Source of the DNA: Trametes villosa
Taxonomy: Eukaryota; Basidiomycota; Agaricomycetes; Polyporales; Polyporaceae
Direction: 5' to 3'
Length of the DNA stretch: 64,000 nucleotides
Assembly (NCBI GenBank): GCA_002964805.2
Contig: PUDQ02000001.1
Span: forward strand, 8,518,001 to 8,582,000
The notes under the pieces were generated by a model. The model did not search any database. It was not told the origin of the DNA and worked only from the letters and a program-made list of their open reading frames with translations. The position numbers and the translations under genes are program-made. Shown one piece after another: positions 43,723-53,715 of this stretch. The number at the start of each line of letters is the position of its first letter. Positions within the stretch are counted from its first letter, which is position 1.

Positions 43723-45663
43723 ATGGTCAACTGGACGTCCCCGGAGGAGCTCGCGAAAGAAAGAGGCGCGTCGCGTCTCTTCACCTCGTGTCGAACGTAT
43801 GCTGACGCGCCGTCGGTAGTGGGCTATGTGAATGTCACGTTCGCCTTCTTCGGCCTATACATATGGGAGGTCTTCCAGACCTCGGACTTCGAGTGGGCCG
43901 TCCTCACTGGCCGCCGTAAAATCCGATGGCACTGGGTGGGTGCATGTGCTCTTTGCTTCTGTCGCGTGCCGCTGAATGGTTTGCTTTCGCGTAGGGTATG
44001 TGGACGCCGTTGTCCAGCTGCACATCCGACCGACAACTCACTCGTTACAGTGTTTCTCTTCCTATGTCGCTACTGCCTCGTCCTCTCCATCGCGTCTTTG
44101 TGAGTTCATCTCTGTCATCTGCGCACGTAAATGAGCTAACTCTTCTCGTTGGCAGGATGGCATCGTTCACCGTCACGAAGCCGGTATGCAGTTTACATTC
44201 CATAGGAGAAAAACAAGTCTGACGCCGCGCAGATCAACTGTCAAGCCCTGTATACGTTCATCGCCGTACGTTGCTATGTCTTCCACATCCCAACACCGTT
44301 GACCGAATCCCCCTCTCCAGTGGGCCGGTAACATGTCGCTAATGTGCGCCTCGACGGTCCTCGCGTTCCGCACGTAAGCCGCCTCGATCAATTAAATCCA
44401 TAGCGAGTCCACTGATCCGTCGCCTCGTCCGCTTCGCATCACCCGACACGCGACCCGGTTTCAGTGTCGCTGTGTGGGAGCGCAAACTCGCAGTCGCCGT
44501 TCCCCTCGGCGTTCTGTGCCTCGGCCTGTGGGCGCTCCTCTGGCGCGGCATGTTCATCATGACTGTCCAGTACGACGTGACGAGCATGTCGTGCGTGGTG
44601 ACGACTACGAAGCGGCTCTTCCTGAGCGTGACGTTCTGGGCGAGTGAGTGATATTCGTGCCGCGGTAATCCATGGGCAGTTCCGCTGACTGTGCCGCCCT
44701 TTTTGCGATGTGAATAGCGATGGGGTTCAACCTGGTCCTGACGGTGGTCCACATCGTCGGCCTGATGCAGCGGGACTACGGCGCGTCGCTGTGGCAGATG
44801 CTCTTCGAGGATGGCCTCATCCACTACATCATCGCGTTCTCTGCGAACATCCTACCTGCTGTAAGCACGCTCCTGCCGCTGCCTACTCTTGGGTTTTACT
44901 CACTCTGCCTTCTTATGTCCGTGCGCGCTTCAGGTCTTGAGCATCCTCAACCTGAACCGTATGTGTCCTATCTCGGTTCCATTTTGCATTATTGCTCATC
45001 GTTCCCCGATCTCATTAGCGGTGATGAATGTGTAAGTAAGATCAAAGTCTCGGTGCCGAAGCATACTCAATAGTGCTCTTCATATCAACAATACAGCATC
45101 TCCGCAGTGAGTTCTTTCTTATGCTGTGCGCTTCGCATTTTACTGACCGTGCCGTCTTCGAAGGCACCTGCCGCCGCTTTGACGTAGGCATTCTGCTACC
45201 AAACAACCGGCTACCAGATGCTCATTATCATTACCCCCGTATAGTGCCATGGCCGCATGCCGCACGGTGACCCGCCTATCCGAAGTCGGCGAAGAGGAAG
45301 ACCTATACGTGCACAGCGCGACGCAAATCACCATGCCGCGCCCGCCACCGCCCGCCGCGCTCCGCCTGCAGACGATGAAGAGCACGCGCTTCCCGCCGCG
45401 CCCCGAGGTGCACGTCACGACGGACCACATCGTCGTAGAGGACTTCGAGTGCGTGCCTCCCACTCCCCCGCTCCCTCTCCCTCTCTACGCCCGTCCCGCC
45501 GCGTGCGTGCCGCGCCCGTAGCCCACAGCTTCGGGACTTGTGTGCTGACCCGTCGATGCGCACGCGCAGGCCAAGCCCCGAGTCGGCGTACAACTCGCAC
45601 GACAAGCCGAGAGACCTTGCGGACGACAAGTCGGAGACGGACCGCGGATTCGACGCCGTCTAA
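43723..45663 (+). CDS. Multi-pass membrane protein of unknown function, 13 exons
   Basis: Exons 43723-43939, 44051-44099, 44156-44183, 44231-44263, 44321-44373, 44465-44643, 44718-44860, 44934-44958, 45019-45031, 45097-45106, 45164-45183, 45245-45448 and 45570-45663 give 355 residues. Hydrophobic segments include VGYVNVTFAFFGLYIW, VVFLFLCRYCLVLSIAS, ALYTFIAWAGNMSLMCASTV, AVPLGVLCLGLWALLW, MGFNLVLTVVHIVGLM, GLIHYIIAFSANILPAV and VMNVISAAPAAALTAMAACR, consistent with seven helices. A loop motif FEWAVLTGRRKIRWHW resembles uncharacterised agaricomycete seven-helix proteins; I see no STE3 or cAMP-receptor motif. The cytosolic tail is Pro-rich and acidic (TTDHIVVEDFE). Exons of 25, 13, 10 and 20 nt in a row encode the last helix. 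Confidence 0.85.
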
Positions 45664-46276
45664 GCCCCACGTACGCCCGACTCAGACACGCCTTGCACTA
45701 CGCCCCGCCGACGCACGCCCGACTCGATATCCGCTACGATAATAATACCCCGCCGACGCACGCGGCCGCGCGTCGGTAATCCGCCTCGCTCGTTCCCCGC
45801 TCCCCGCTCGCAGCTCGCTCGGTTTCCCGCTAGTCGCTGTGCGCCGTGCTCTCCTCCCGCTTACTACTGTACCATCTTGCGCCCTGTCGACGAAAAAGTG
45901 TACATATACATAGTACCGAGTAGTAGTAGCCCCCTTGCCCTTCCGCGTAGAGAAAGAGAGATGGAGAGAGAGAGAGGGAGACATACGGGCCGTGAAATTC
46001 TGAATAGTGACAATATAGTGGTAGCACGGACGTTGATCCGTCCCGACGCTCGTTTAGCACCCCCCCCCTTTTTGCAATCTATGCAGCCGCTGTCTTTTCA
46101 CACTGGTGCACGCCAAGTGCACACGCTTCCCTCAGACAAAACACGATCAAGCAAGTTGGATGTCAGAAACAAGAGAGGTAGAGAAAAATGCGATCGCGAT
46201 ACACAGCAGGACACCCGCACACCACCCGCACCCCATACTACCAGGTATACATACACAACACCCCGCCCCCCTACGC
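45664..46276. other. Gap between convergent genes
   Basis: Holds an AGAGAGA tract (45955-45985) and a run of nine C at about 46060. No gene seen. Confidence 0.5.
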
Positions 46277-47214
46277 TTATCGCCGCCGGTGGGAACGCCC
46301 TGCCTTCCGGCGCGCGGCGACGCCGCCCTGGCGGTTCATGCCGTTCGCCTTGGGCCGCGGCGCGAGGCCCTTGGAGGCGCGCCAGGACTCGCGGCGCGAG
46401 TTGCGCGGGCCGTGCGTCGATATCCGCTTCGAGGCGTCGGTGTCCATCGCGTCTGTGGGGTGGCCGTGGAGGGTTGGAGGAGAAAGGCGGTGAGATAGGT
46501 AGGGGTCCGAGGAAAGGTTCCGATGGAGAGAGGGGAGTGGTATGATCGAGGTAGGGTTCGATGGGTAGAGTAATTGAGGGCGATAGGCGAGGGTAGAGTG
46601 ATTGAGGGCGATAGGCGAGGCGAGGGGAGAAAAAGAGACGGGAGGTGAGTAGGGGTGGAGACAAAAAAGCCGGGAGGTGCGAACCTGCGTCATTTGCGGG
46701 CTCTGCAGAGGGTTCGCCATCTGCTACGGATAGGACAAGGCGGTCAACCACTGATACTAGAACCAGCAGGAAGCCTAGGAAACAGATGGTCAAGCCCGCA
46801 AGCGTCGTCTCCGGCGGGCGCACAAGCAGCCTTTCTCTCTGCCACAGTGGTACGGGTGCGTCTGCCCTCGTACGGCGCACAAAGACTGCCCGATCCGCCT
46901 AGCGCACCAAGGCGCACATAGTCCGCCATCCCGTCCGCAGTAATGTCCTGCGGGTCGACGAGCGCAAGGCCCGCAAGCCAGAACGGAGACCAACCTGCTG
47001 CTGCTGATGCCTCCGCTGCCTCGCCCTCAGTCTCCATCCGCGCGCCCTCCTCCATCTCGTCGCCCTCCTCGTCCACGTCCTCGGTGGTGGTGATCGCCTT
47101 CAGCTTGTTGTGCAGGCGCTGCAGGCGCGCGGCCTCGGTCGCGGCGTATACGCCCTCCGTGCGCTTCTTCGCGCGAAAGCTGCGCTTGACTTTCGAGCGG
47201 GTCGACTTGGCCAT
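46277..47214 (-). CDS. DUF2423 (LLPH/YBL028C-like) nucleolar protein
   Basis: The start MAKSTRSKVKRSFRAKKR and the end MNRQGGVAARRKAGRSHRRR are hallmarks of the small basic DUF2423 proteins linked to 60S ribosome biogenesis. Best exon set: 47214-46881, 46723-46685 and 46452-46277, about 182 residues, phases consistent. The middle is acidic (TTTEDVDEEGDEMEEG). The last exon reads MDTDASKRISTHGPRNSRRE, then WRASKGLAPRPKANG. The first exon and last exon are firm. The end of exon 1 and the 39-nt middle exon are tentative, because the minus frame stays open past 46881 and other donors are possible. The last intron (232 nt) is rich in short degenerate repeats (GATTGAGGGCGATAGGCGAG type). Confidence 0.8.
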
Positions 47215-47540
47215 TGTGTTTGGGGTGTTTTGGGTGTGTTTTGTGGTGGATGGGGAGGGTGAGGGAGGGTAGAGAGGGAAGGAAGGCGGATGCTGTGGGT
47301 GTGGCAGGAGCTGGAGAGACTGCTGAAAAAGCTCTGGAGGATCTGAGATCGGGATACACGTGCTACGGGGCGCCAGATTCAGCGATCACAGTTGCGGCTG
47401 TTTGCGGTGCACCTTGATCCTCTCGCCATGAACATGGAACAAGCTTCGAGCTTCGAGCGTCTTCCTTTTGAACCACCATTCAGCTCACGTCTCTGTGTAG
47501 CATAGGCTGTGATAGACTACAGCCCCGAGGGGACTTCACG
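47215..47540. other. Gene-free stretch before repeat B2
   Basis: 5' side of the DUF2423 gene. No feature seen beyond a TGTTTTGGGTGTGTTTTGTG low-complexity run next to the start. Confidence 0.45.
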
Positions 47541-48500
47541 GCATGATCGCCAGCAAATCAACCAAAGTCAGCCGCACTCAGTATTCGCTTTAGCAAGCGC
47601 CCGTAGCCCGCCGCCGGTCAGCCTCCCCAGACGGCAGACAGTATATCAACCGTCCTCCTCGCCCATCCCCTCTTTCCTTCATCCTACCACCTTCCCTCCC
47701 CCTATCCCGAGTGCTATATGCTAGTACTCTACGGGTGCGCAGCTGCACTATGGCCGCAAGGCCTGCGCAGCACGCGCAGCGAACCATTTCCGCCATTATG
47801 GTGCGTCTCGTTTCTCACCGTCCTCCACTTACCGACATATACTCATGTGTTCAATGCTGTATAGGCGTGGTGTTGTGGTGTCGTGGCTTATAGACAAGTG
47901 CCCTGCAAGACGAGTATCGGCCCGTGCGAGCTCCGGGCCCCGCGCTGGACCCAAGGGGAGGGGGCCACCGTGGACGCGTTGACTACCCGCCTGTGGGGTA
48001 AGTGACTTCTCAGCCAACGACCTCAAGGCACTATACTGAACGTGTTTGTCTTGCAGGGCTTCTGGCGTTCGGCTTTGTTTCGCGGCTACGTACAGGTCAG
48101 CAAGACACCGCCCGACGGACGGCGCAAGACCGAAGACACACGCAAGACCGAGGACCGTGGACGACAAGAAGACCGGGCCGCGATGGACGGACGAGCGAAC
48201 GCGAGCGCGATGGACGAAGACGACGCAAGGGCGCCCTCCGCGAACGACGTGCTCAAGCTCGAGGCCTCCTACATTCCGCCAACGCGGGTCCGGTGCGTAT
48301 TTCCTATTTCCTGCCGGGGGTGGGCAGAGGCTGGGGTATCTCTCGGGGACAGCGCAGGCCTCATCGTGGCCCCCGGGTCTAGTACCCGCATTAGGCGGGG
48401 AAGCCAACTGCGCTCAGGTAACACTTCCGTCCCGATGCCTGTCCGCATGTTGTAGTAGCACGTCATGTAGGAACCTTGTCATGAGCAATCATACGTGCAC
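47541..48500 (+). repeat. Repeat family B, copy B2 (inverted relative to B1)
   Basis: Runs in the opposite direction to B1. On the plus strand a gene-like path can be traced: an ATG at 47750 (MAARPAQHAQRTISAIM, then donor GTGCGT), a block ALQDEYRPVRAPGPALDP ending at a GTAAGT donor near 47998, and a block starting after a CAG near 48057 (GFWRSALFRGYVQ in one frame). The blocks do not join in one frame throughout, so this is either a decayed gene or coincidence. The 18-nt motif is present about twice. Confidence 0.8.
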
Positions 48501-48797
48501 TCCAACATTGATACTTCTTGAGCATCAATATGGCTCTCGCATGACGACTCGGGACCCGCCCGTCGCCATCTCGAAGAGCTGCTCCGGCGCGAGTGCTTGA
48601 ACGAGACTCGCTGTACATATGCTTCGGTACATATGCATATCCGCAGTATAAGTCTTGTCTGATTCCTCGGCGGCGGTACAACGGCGCATGGTCCCAGGTG
48701 AGTACGGAGGACGTAAGTCGTACGGTAGGCTGAGGCGTTGACCGGCAGTGAGGGAGACAGCCGCGACTGGAATATCAACGTTTCAACACGGGCGAGC
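48501..48797. other. Spacer between repeats B2 and A4
   Basis: No gene seen. Confidence 0.4.
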
Positions 48798-49553
48798 GAG
48801 CGAGTGGGAGCCCGCTTGCGATCCCGACTAGTTCAAGTGCTTCTTCGGCTCACCAAGTATCACAGTCCAACGGCCTATGGCGAGCTCGCCGTAGATCGAT
48901 CGGAGGCTGGAGAAGCTGTCAACCGCCCAGCCTCCCTCATCTCCTGGTTAAGTACCAGGCCCGCGCAGGCTTTCCCCCCACTCACTCTTCTCTTAGGTCT
49001 TCTCTTAGATCCCCTCAAGCTCGCCTCAAGACTCGCCGTCTGCGCGCCCACCGACTGGCGGGGGCCGCTTCAAGACGCCACGCTCGCTTGCGCGTCTACC
49101 GAAGGGGATGGCGGCTTCAAGACGGCGGCGTCCTCAAGAAGGCTGTCAGCGAGCCCACCGACTGGCGGGGGCCCGCTTCAAGATGACGCCGCGTCGTTTG
49201 CGAGTCTACCGAAGGGGATGGCTGCTTCAAGACGACGGCGTTCCTCAAGCTGCGAGGGCCCTCAAGATGCTGTCTGCGCGCCCGCCGACTGGCGGCGGGC
49301 GGCTTCAAGACGACGCCGCGCGCGTTTGCACGTCTACCGAAGGGGATGGCGGCTTCAAGATGACGGCGTGTTGGGCCTGAAGACCTCGGTAATGGGCTGT
49401 GGAAAGGTGACGACAAGGTGAGTGTTTCCTACCTCGAGGGAGGGGCTTTGGCCCTGGCGCATACCTTTTCGTGGTCCTCGGGATAAGTACCTGCTCGCGC
49501 GCGGTCTACATCCATGGCTGTGCGTGGGTGGGGAAACCAAAATGCGCTTTCTC
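48798..49553 (+). repeat. Repeat family A, copy A4
   Basis: Full-length three-module copy, closest to A1 in layout, with the 5' TATCACAGTCCAAC block and the 3' GGAAACCAAAATGCGCTTTC end. It lies just right of B2, as A3 lies just right of B1 after a gap. Confidence 0.85.
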
Positions 49554-49869
49554 GTATCTTTCTTGTGGTGTGAGCGGAAGGTGTAACATAGACACGTACA
49601 ATGCAGTCCTTCGTTCTGCAAGTTGCATGCAGAGGGCGCAATGGTACAGATGCGTGGAAGGCCTTCAGACACGGCTTGGGATGTCTGCAGACGTATGCGC
49701 TTGTCTTGAGGACAGGTTATCCAAGCGAAGCAGCCGAGTGACGATCGAAGCTAGTAGGGCAGGGCATGCAGGCGCATGGCGACTACATATTATAGCGAGT
49801 ATAAGATAGTGCAGTCTGCGCTCGTGTTAGTACATGTTCGCGAGGCGAATCGAGCGATGCGGCACACCT
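49554..49869. other. Spacer between repeat A4 and a minus-strand gene
   Basis: 3' region of the gene to the right; nothing else seen. Confidence 0.45.
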
Positions 49870-50442
49870 CTATGATGACCCCTCCGAGCTCTTGCCCTCC
49901 TCCTTCAGATTACGCTTGACGCGCTCCTCCTCGTCCTTCAACGTGTCGTACGCAGGCCGTCCCTGGCTGAGGACGCCATACAGCGTAGTCATGACCGCGA
50001 GCTCGCGCGCCGGGCGGAAGTCGCTCCACGCCTCGCCCGAGCGCCCCTCCTTCCGGGACGGCCGCGCGAGCGCAGACATGCTCTCGCCGAAGCGCGGCAG
50101 CGCACGGCGCTGCGCGAGCGCGACCTCCAGCGCGCGGAACGGCGTCTCCTCGCCGAGCGCGGTCGGGTTCTCCAGCCCCCGGGTAATGAAGGCCTCGTCG
50201 ATCCGCTTGGAGAGGTTCTCCTTCGTGATGAACGACACCGACTGGTGGTACAAGTTTACGAGCACCCGCATCTTGTCTTCCGGCAGCTCCGCGCTGGACT
50301 GCGTGTTGAGTTTGGTCTGCGAAGTGGAGGCAGCGGCCGACTGGGGGGCAGACGAGGAGGCTTGTGTGGTGGCGCTACGTGTGCATCGTGCTGCTCGCCG
50401 GAGGGAGTGTCGTAGGACGCGGGTGGACGAGAGACTGGACAT
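49870..50442 (-). CDS. Predicted mitochondrial protein of unknown function
   Basis: Single exon of 190 residues from ATG 50442; the frame opens five codons earlier only at TTG. The first 35 residues (MSSLSSTRVLRHSLRRAARC) are basic and Ser-rich without acids, a likely presequence. The centre reads MRVLVNLYHQSVSFITKENL, then KRIDEAFITRG and FRALEVALAQRRALPRFGES. A charged helix at the end (DTLKDEEERVKRNLKEEGKS) may be a coiled coil. I recognise no family. Codon use and the absence of a shadow frame of equal quality support it as real. Confidence 0.7.
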   Translation of the reverse strand: MSSLSSTRVLRHSLRRAARCTRSATTQASSSAPQSAAASTSQTKLNTQSSAELPEDKMRVLVNLYHQSVSFITKENLSKRIDEAFITRGLENPTALGEETPFRALEVALAQRRALPRFGESMSALARPSRKEGRSGEAWSDFRPARELAVMTTLYGVLSQGRPAYDTLKDEEERVKRNLKEEGKSSEGSS

Positions 50443-50750
50443 GGTGGCAGAGAGCAAGAATCTGCGATCACGTGTAGCTACTTACGCCCACCCTTATGTT
50501 TTGGCGCCCGCGCCAGTCGCCTCCTTGACGCTCCGACGAGTCCGAGTCGGTGAACGCACCAGTCGTCGTGAAGCCGCTGCTACAGTGGGATACTGAACGA
50601 GAAAAGTAGTCGCGCATTCATGGGGCTAGCAGGAATAATGTGCTCCAGCATTCACAAGGTCATAATGTACAGCAGAATCCTCCGAGTAGATACATATCCC
50701 AACAGCTCCGGCAGCCACTGTCATGGCGCAAGCCTTGTCCATCAAGCACC
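50443..50750. other. Spacer between two minus-strand genes
   Basis: 3' end of the acyl-CoA dehydrogenase and promoter of the gene to the left. Nothing else seen. Confidence 0.45.
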
Positions 50751-52846
50751 TTACAAGTGCGCCTTTACGTTGTGCTTGGCTGCGAGAGCCTTTTCCCTCT
50801 TGTTGATCTCAGCCAGGCGCTTGGTGACCGCCTGCGCGCGCTTGAGCTCCCGCTGGCCGATCTGCTGGATGTGCACCTGCAGGTTCGTAGTCAGTATCGA
50901 AACGCATCACAAGACTACCAAGCGGCCAGTACTCACAGCGTCGGGGCCCTACAGTTAGGTTTGGTGATGAGTGGGCGCAACAGCAAAGGAGAGAACAGCA
51001 CGTACATCGGCGATACGGAGCGTCCGCAGTCCGGCGTACATGGAAGCCAGGGGAGTGTCCTGGCTGACACCCTCGGCGCCGTAGGCCTGAATGGCGCGGT
51101 CGATGACCTGACACGCCATGGATGGCACGATGAACTGTCCCGAGTATCAATGAATTAATCCTGAGCAGTAGGTCAATGTACGTACTTTAGCAATGCCAAT
51201 CTCCTTGAGCGCGCCCTTCGCCTGAGCCTTGTCGATCTGTGACAGAGCACGCTTCAGAAGAATATCCGACAAAGGACGACGTGAACATACCTGCAGAGCC
51301 GCACTGAGGACCAGGAGCCTAGAAGACTCGATCTCCGCGCGAGACTTCGCGATATCGGCAACAACGGTACCTAGCGTCACAGAAAGGCATACCCGTCAGG
51401 AGAAGCACAGTACCGCAGCACAGAAGACTGACCGTGCTCATACAAGAACTTCCCAAACGTCTTCTTCGCGGGATCAGTCACGCGCTGGAGCAGCAGGTCC
51501 AGCGCGTACTGCGCCGCGCCGATGGAACGCATGCAGTGGTGAATACGACCAGGTCTGCAGACCATACGTGAGTGACCATAGCATTCTGACTGCAGATCAT
51601 GACGTACCCAAGACGACCCTGAATGATCTGCGGTAAAGCAGGGTCAGGGCAGTTTACGGACTAAGGGCGAAAAAGGCGAACCTCGAAGCCCTTGCCCCAG
51701 CCGTACACAATGTTCTCGACGGGAACCCGGACGTTCTCGTAGATGACCTCACAGTGGCCCTCGGGGGCATCGTCATACCCGAAGACGCGCATGGGACGGA
51801 TGACCTTCACGCCGGGGGCGTTTGCAGGGACGATGACGATGCTCTGCTGCCTGTACTTGTCCGAGTTGTTCGGGTCGCTCTTGCCGAGCACGAGGTGCAG
51901 CGCGCAACGCGGGTCACCCGCACCGCTGATGTACCTGGAAGTCACAGAAGGTAAGAGGGAGTAACGTCAGAAGGAGCTGGTGTTACGTACCACTTGTGGC
52001 CGTTAATGACAACCTCGTTGCCCTCCTGGCGAATTGAGGTGCGAATGTTGGTCGCATCGGAAGAAGCAACTAGATACCCGGACGGTAAGCCCAGAGGGTA
52101 GTTTGAACTGGCGAAAGAACGTACCAAACCGCTCGGTCATAGAGAAAGCCGAGCGAATCTCACCGTTAAGGAGAGGGACCAGCCACTTCTTCTGCTGCTC
52201 AGGGGAGCCATACCGAGCAAGCACCTCTGCAGTTGCATTCAGAACCGATTCTTCCTGGACCACTTCACCCGTATGACGCACCCATGTTACCCGTGTCGGG
52301 CGCAGAGCAGTTCACAGCCTCAGACGCAAGTTGCCCGCCACGTCCAAGGATCTCGGCCATGCACGCATACTGCATACGCGAGCCGTCAGCGCCATACGTA
52401 CTCATTAAGCAGCCTAACACATACCTCGAGGTTCGTGAGCCGCACGCCAAATTGGGGGTAGTGCGCCTTGCTCAGGAACAGGTTCCAGAGCCCGAGCGAC
52501 TTCGCCTTCGCCTTGAGGTCGACGAGCACCGGGATGACTGTCTTCCAGCGGCTCTCGTCCGCCGGGAGCTGCGCGTGCGCGACGCGCACCGCGGGGTACA
52601 CGTCCTCCTACGCAAATACACACGCCCGTGAGTCCCCCAAGACAAAAGGCTTGCTAGCCAAAGGTAGCACGCACCTCCATGAACTTAATGAGCTTCGCGA
52701 GGATGTCCTTCGCAAACGGCGAAATCTTGTCCTCAACCTGTCAACCGCGCTCACGTTCAGCTTGACACCTCTCCTGTCTAAACTACCACACGCACCAGCG
52801 CCCATGAGGACGGAGAGGTGTACTCGACGATCGGGTGCTGTGACAT
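50751..52846 (-). CDS. Acyl-CoA dehydrogenase, ACAD10/11-like, PTS1-like tail
   Basis: Fourteen exons, 52846-52796, 52737-52675, 52607-52425, 52369-52282, 52226-52125, 52069-51991, 51934-51682, 51627-51608, 51554-51433, 51370-51291, 51236-51186, 51134-51006, 50948-50937 and 50876-50751, give 452 residues. Key segments are [40 protein letters not shown] (substrate loop), [71 protein letters not shown], and [20 protein letters not shown], which is diagnostic of the ACAD10/11-like branch. The enzyme oxidises acyl-CoA with FAD. The final residues AHL fit the [SAC][KRH][LM] peroxisomal signal, and no presequence is seen, so a peroxisomal site is likely. Exons of 20 and 12 nt are needed to keep frame. 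Confidence 0.92.
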
Positions 52847-53715
52847 GTCTCCTGTTTGCGTGCTGTCTGTTGTCGGTGTGGTGGGTGCGGGGAGACAGTG
52901 AGACGGCGCCCCGCACTGCGAGGCCAACCCCGCACTATGAATGCGCGGCCGGCTATACATAGAGACCGGTGAACACGATCAGGCGCGCCCAGTATGGCAA
53001 CTAGGATCGCGGCGGGGAGCCCAGGCGCGGCGCCGTCCGTCGCCCGGGGTCAGATGCGCGCCCACCTGAGCACCTGCGCCGTGGTGGCGGCGCCCTCAGG
53101 GGCCCTAACAGACCGGCAAGAAACAGGGGGAGAGGGGGAGGGAATAACTGAGCAATAGGCGTGTTCATTCGTGAGAGGCATAGCGCGTACAGTAGGGTAA
53201 GGTAAGGTAATAATAGCGGAACGCGGCACGCGTGAGTAGCATAAGTACGGAGGCGTGCCGGGCGGGAGAGTCCAGTGCAGTGCGTACAGTGCGGTACTGA
53301 TACAGACGCAGGCGAGCGGAGGCGCGTCCTGCACGGCACAAATGAGCAGAAACGGCGTGATGCGTGGGGAGGGCCAAGCATTATGAGGCGGAGGCGGAGT
53401 GCGTACTAGTACTGTACCTCCACGGCCCGGGGCGGCTAGTCGTACAGCTAGGTATACAGGACGAGGTATGCAAGAAGGGATACATCCGGGGCGGGGCATG
53501 CGAAGGATGAGGTGCGTGCGTGTCGTGTCGTGAGGGTGTCGAGTAGCCTGGAGACTGAAAGCGCATAGCAATAACGTAGGCGTAAGCAAATAGAGGCGCA
53601 GATATCACAACGGAGCGAAGGAGACGAGATGAGGAGAGATGCTAGAGCTATAGGGGTTAGGTGCCGTCGACACCAAATCGTCGTCCACCGCGGATGCATG
53701 CGAGCGCGCGCGCGA
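52847..53715. other. Gene-free stretch
   Basis: Promoter of the acyl-CoA dehydrogenase and 3' region of the transcription factor. A short GGTAAGGTAAGGTAA repeat lies at about 53196. No gene seen. Confidence 0.5.

Noticed and set aside
43723..45663. STE3-type pheromone receptor
   Set aside because: Seven helices are present, but none of the STE3 motifs is; no pheromone precursor (CaaX) gene or homeodomain gene was found nearby, so a mating-type locus is not supported.
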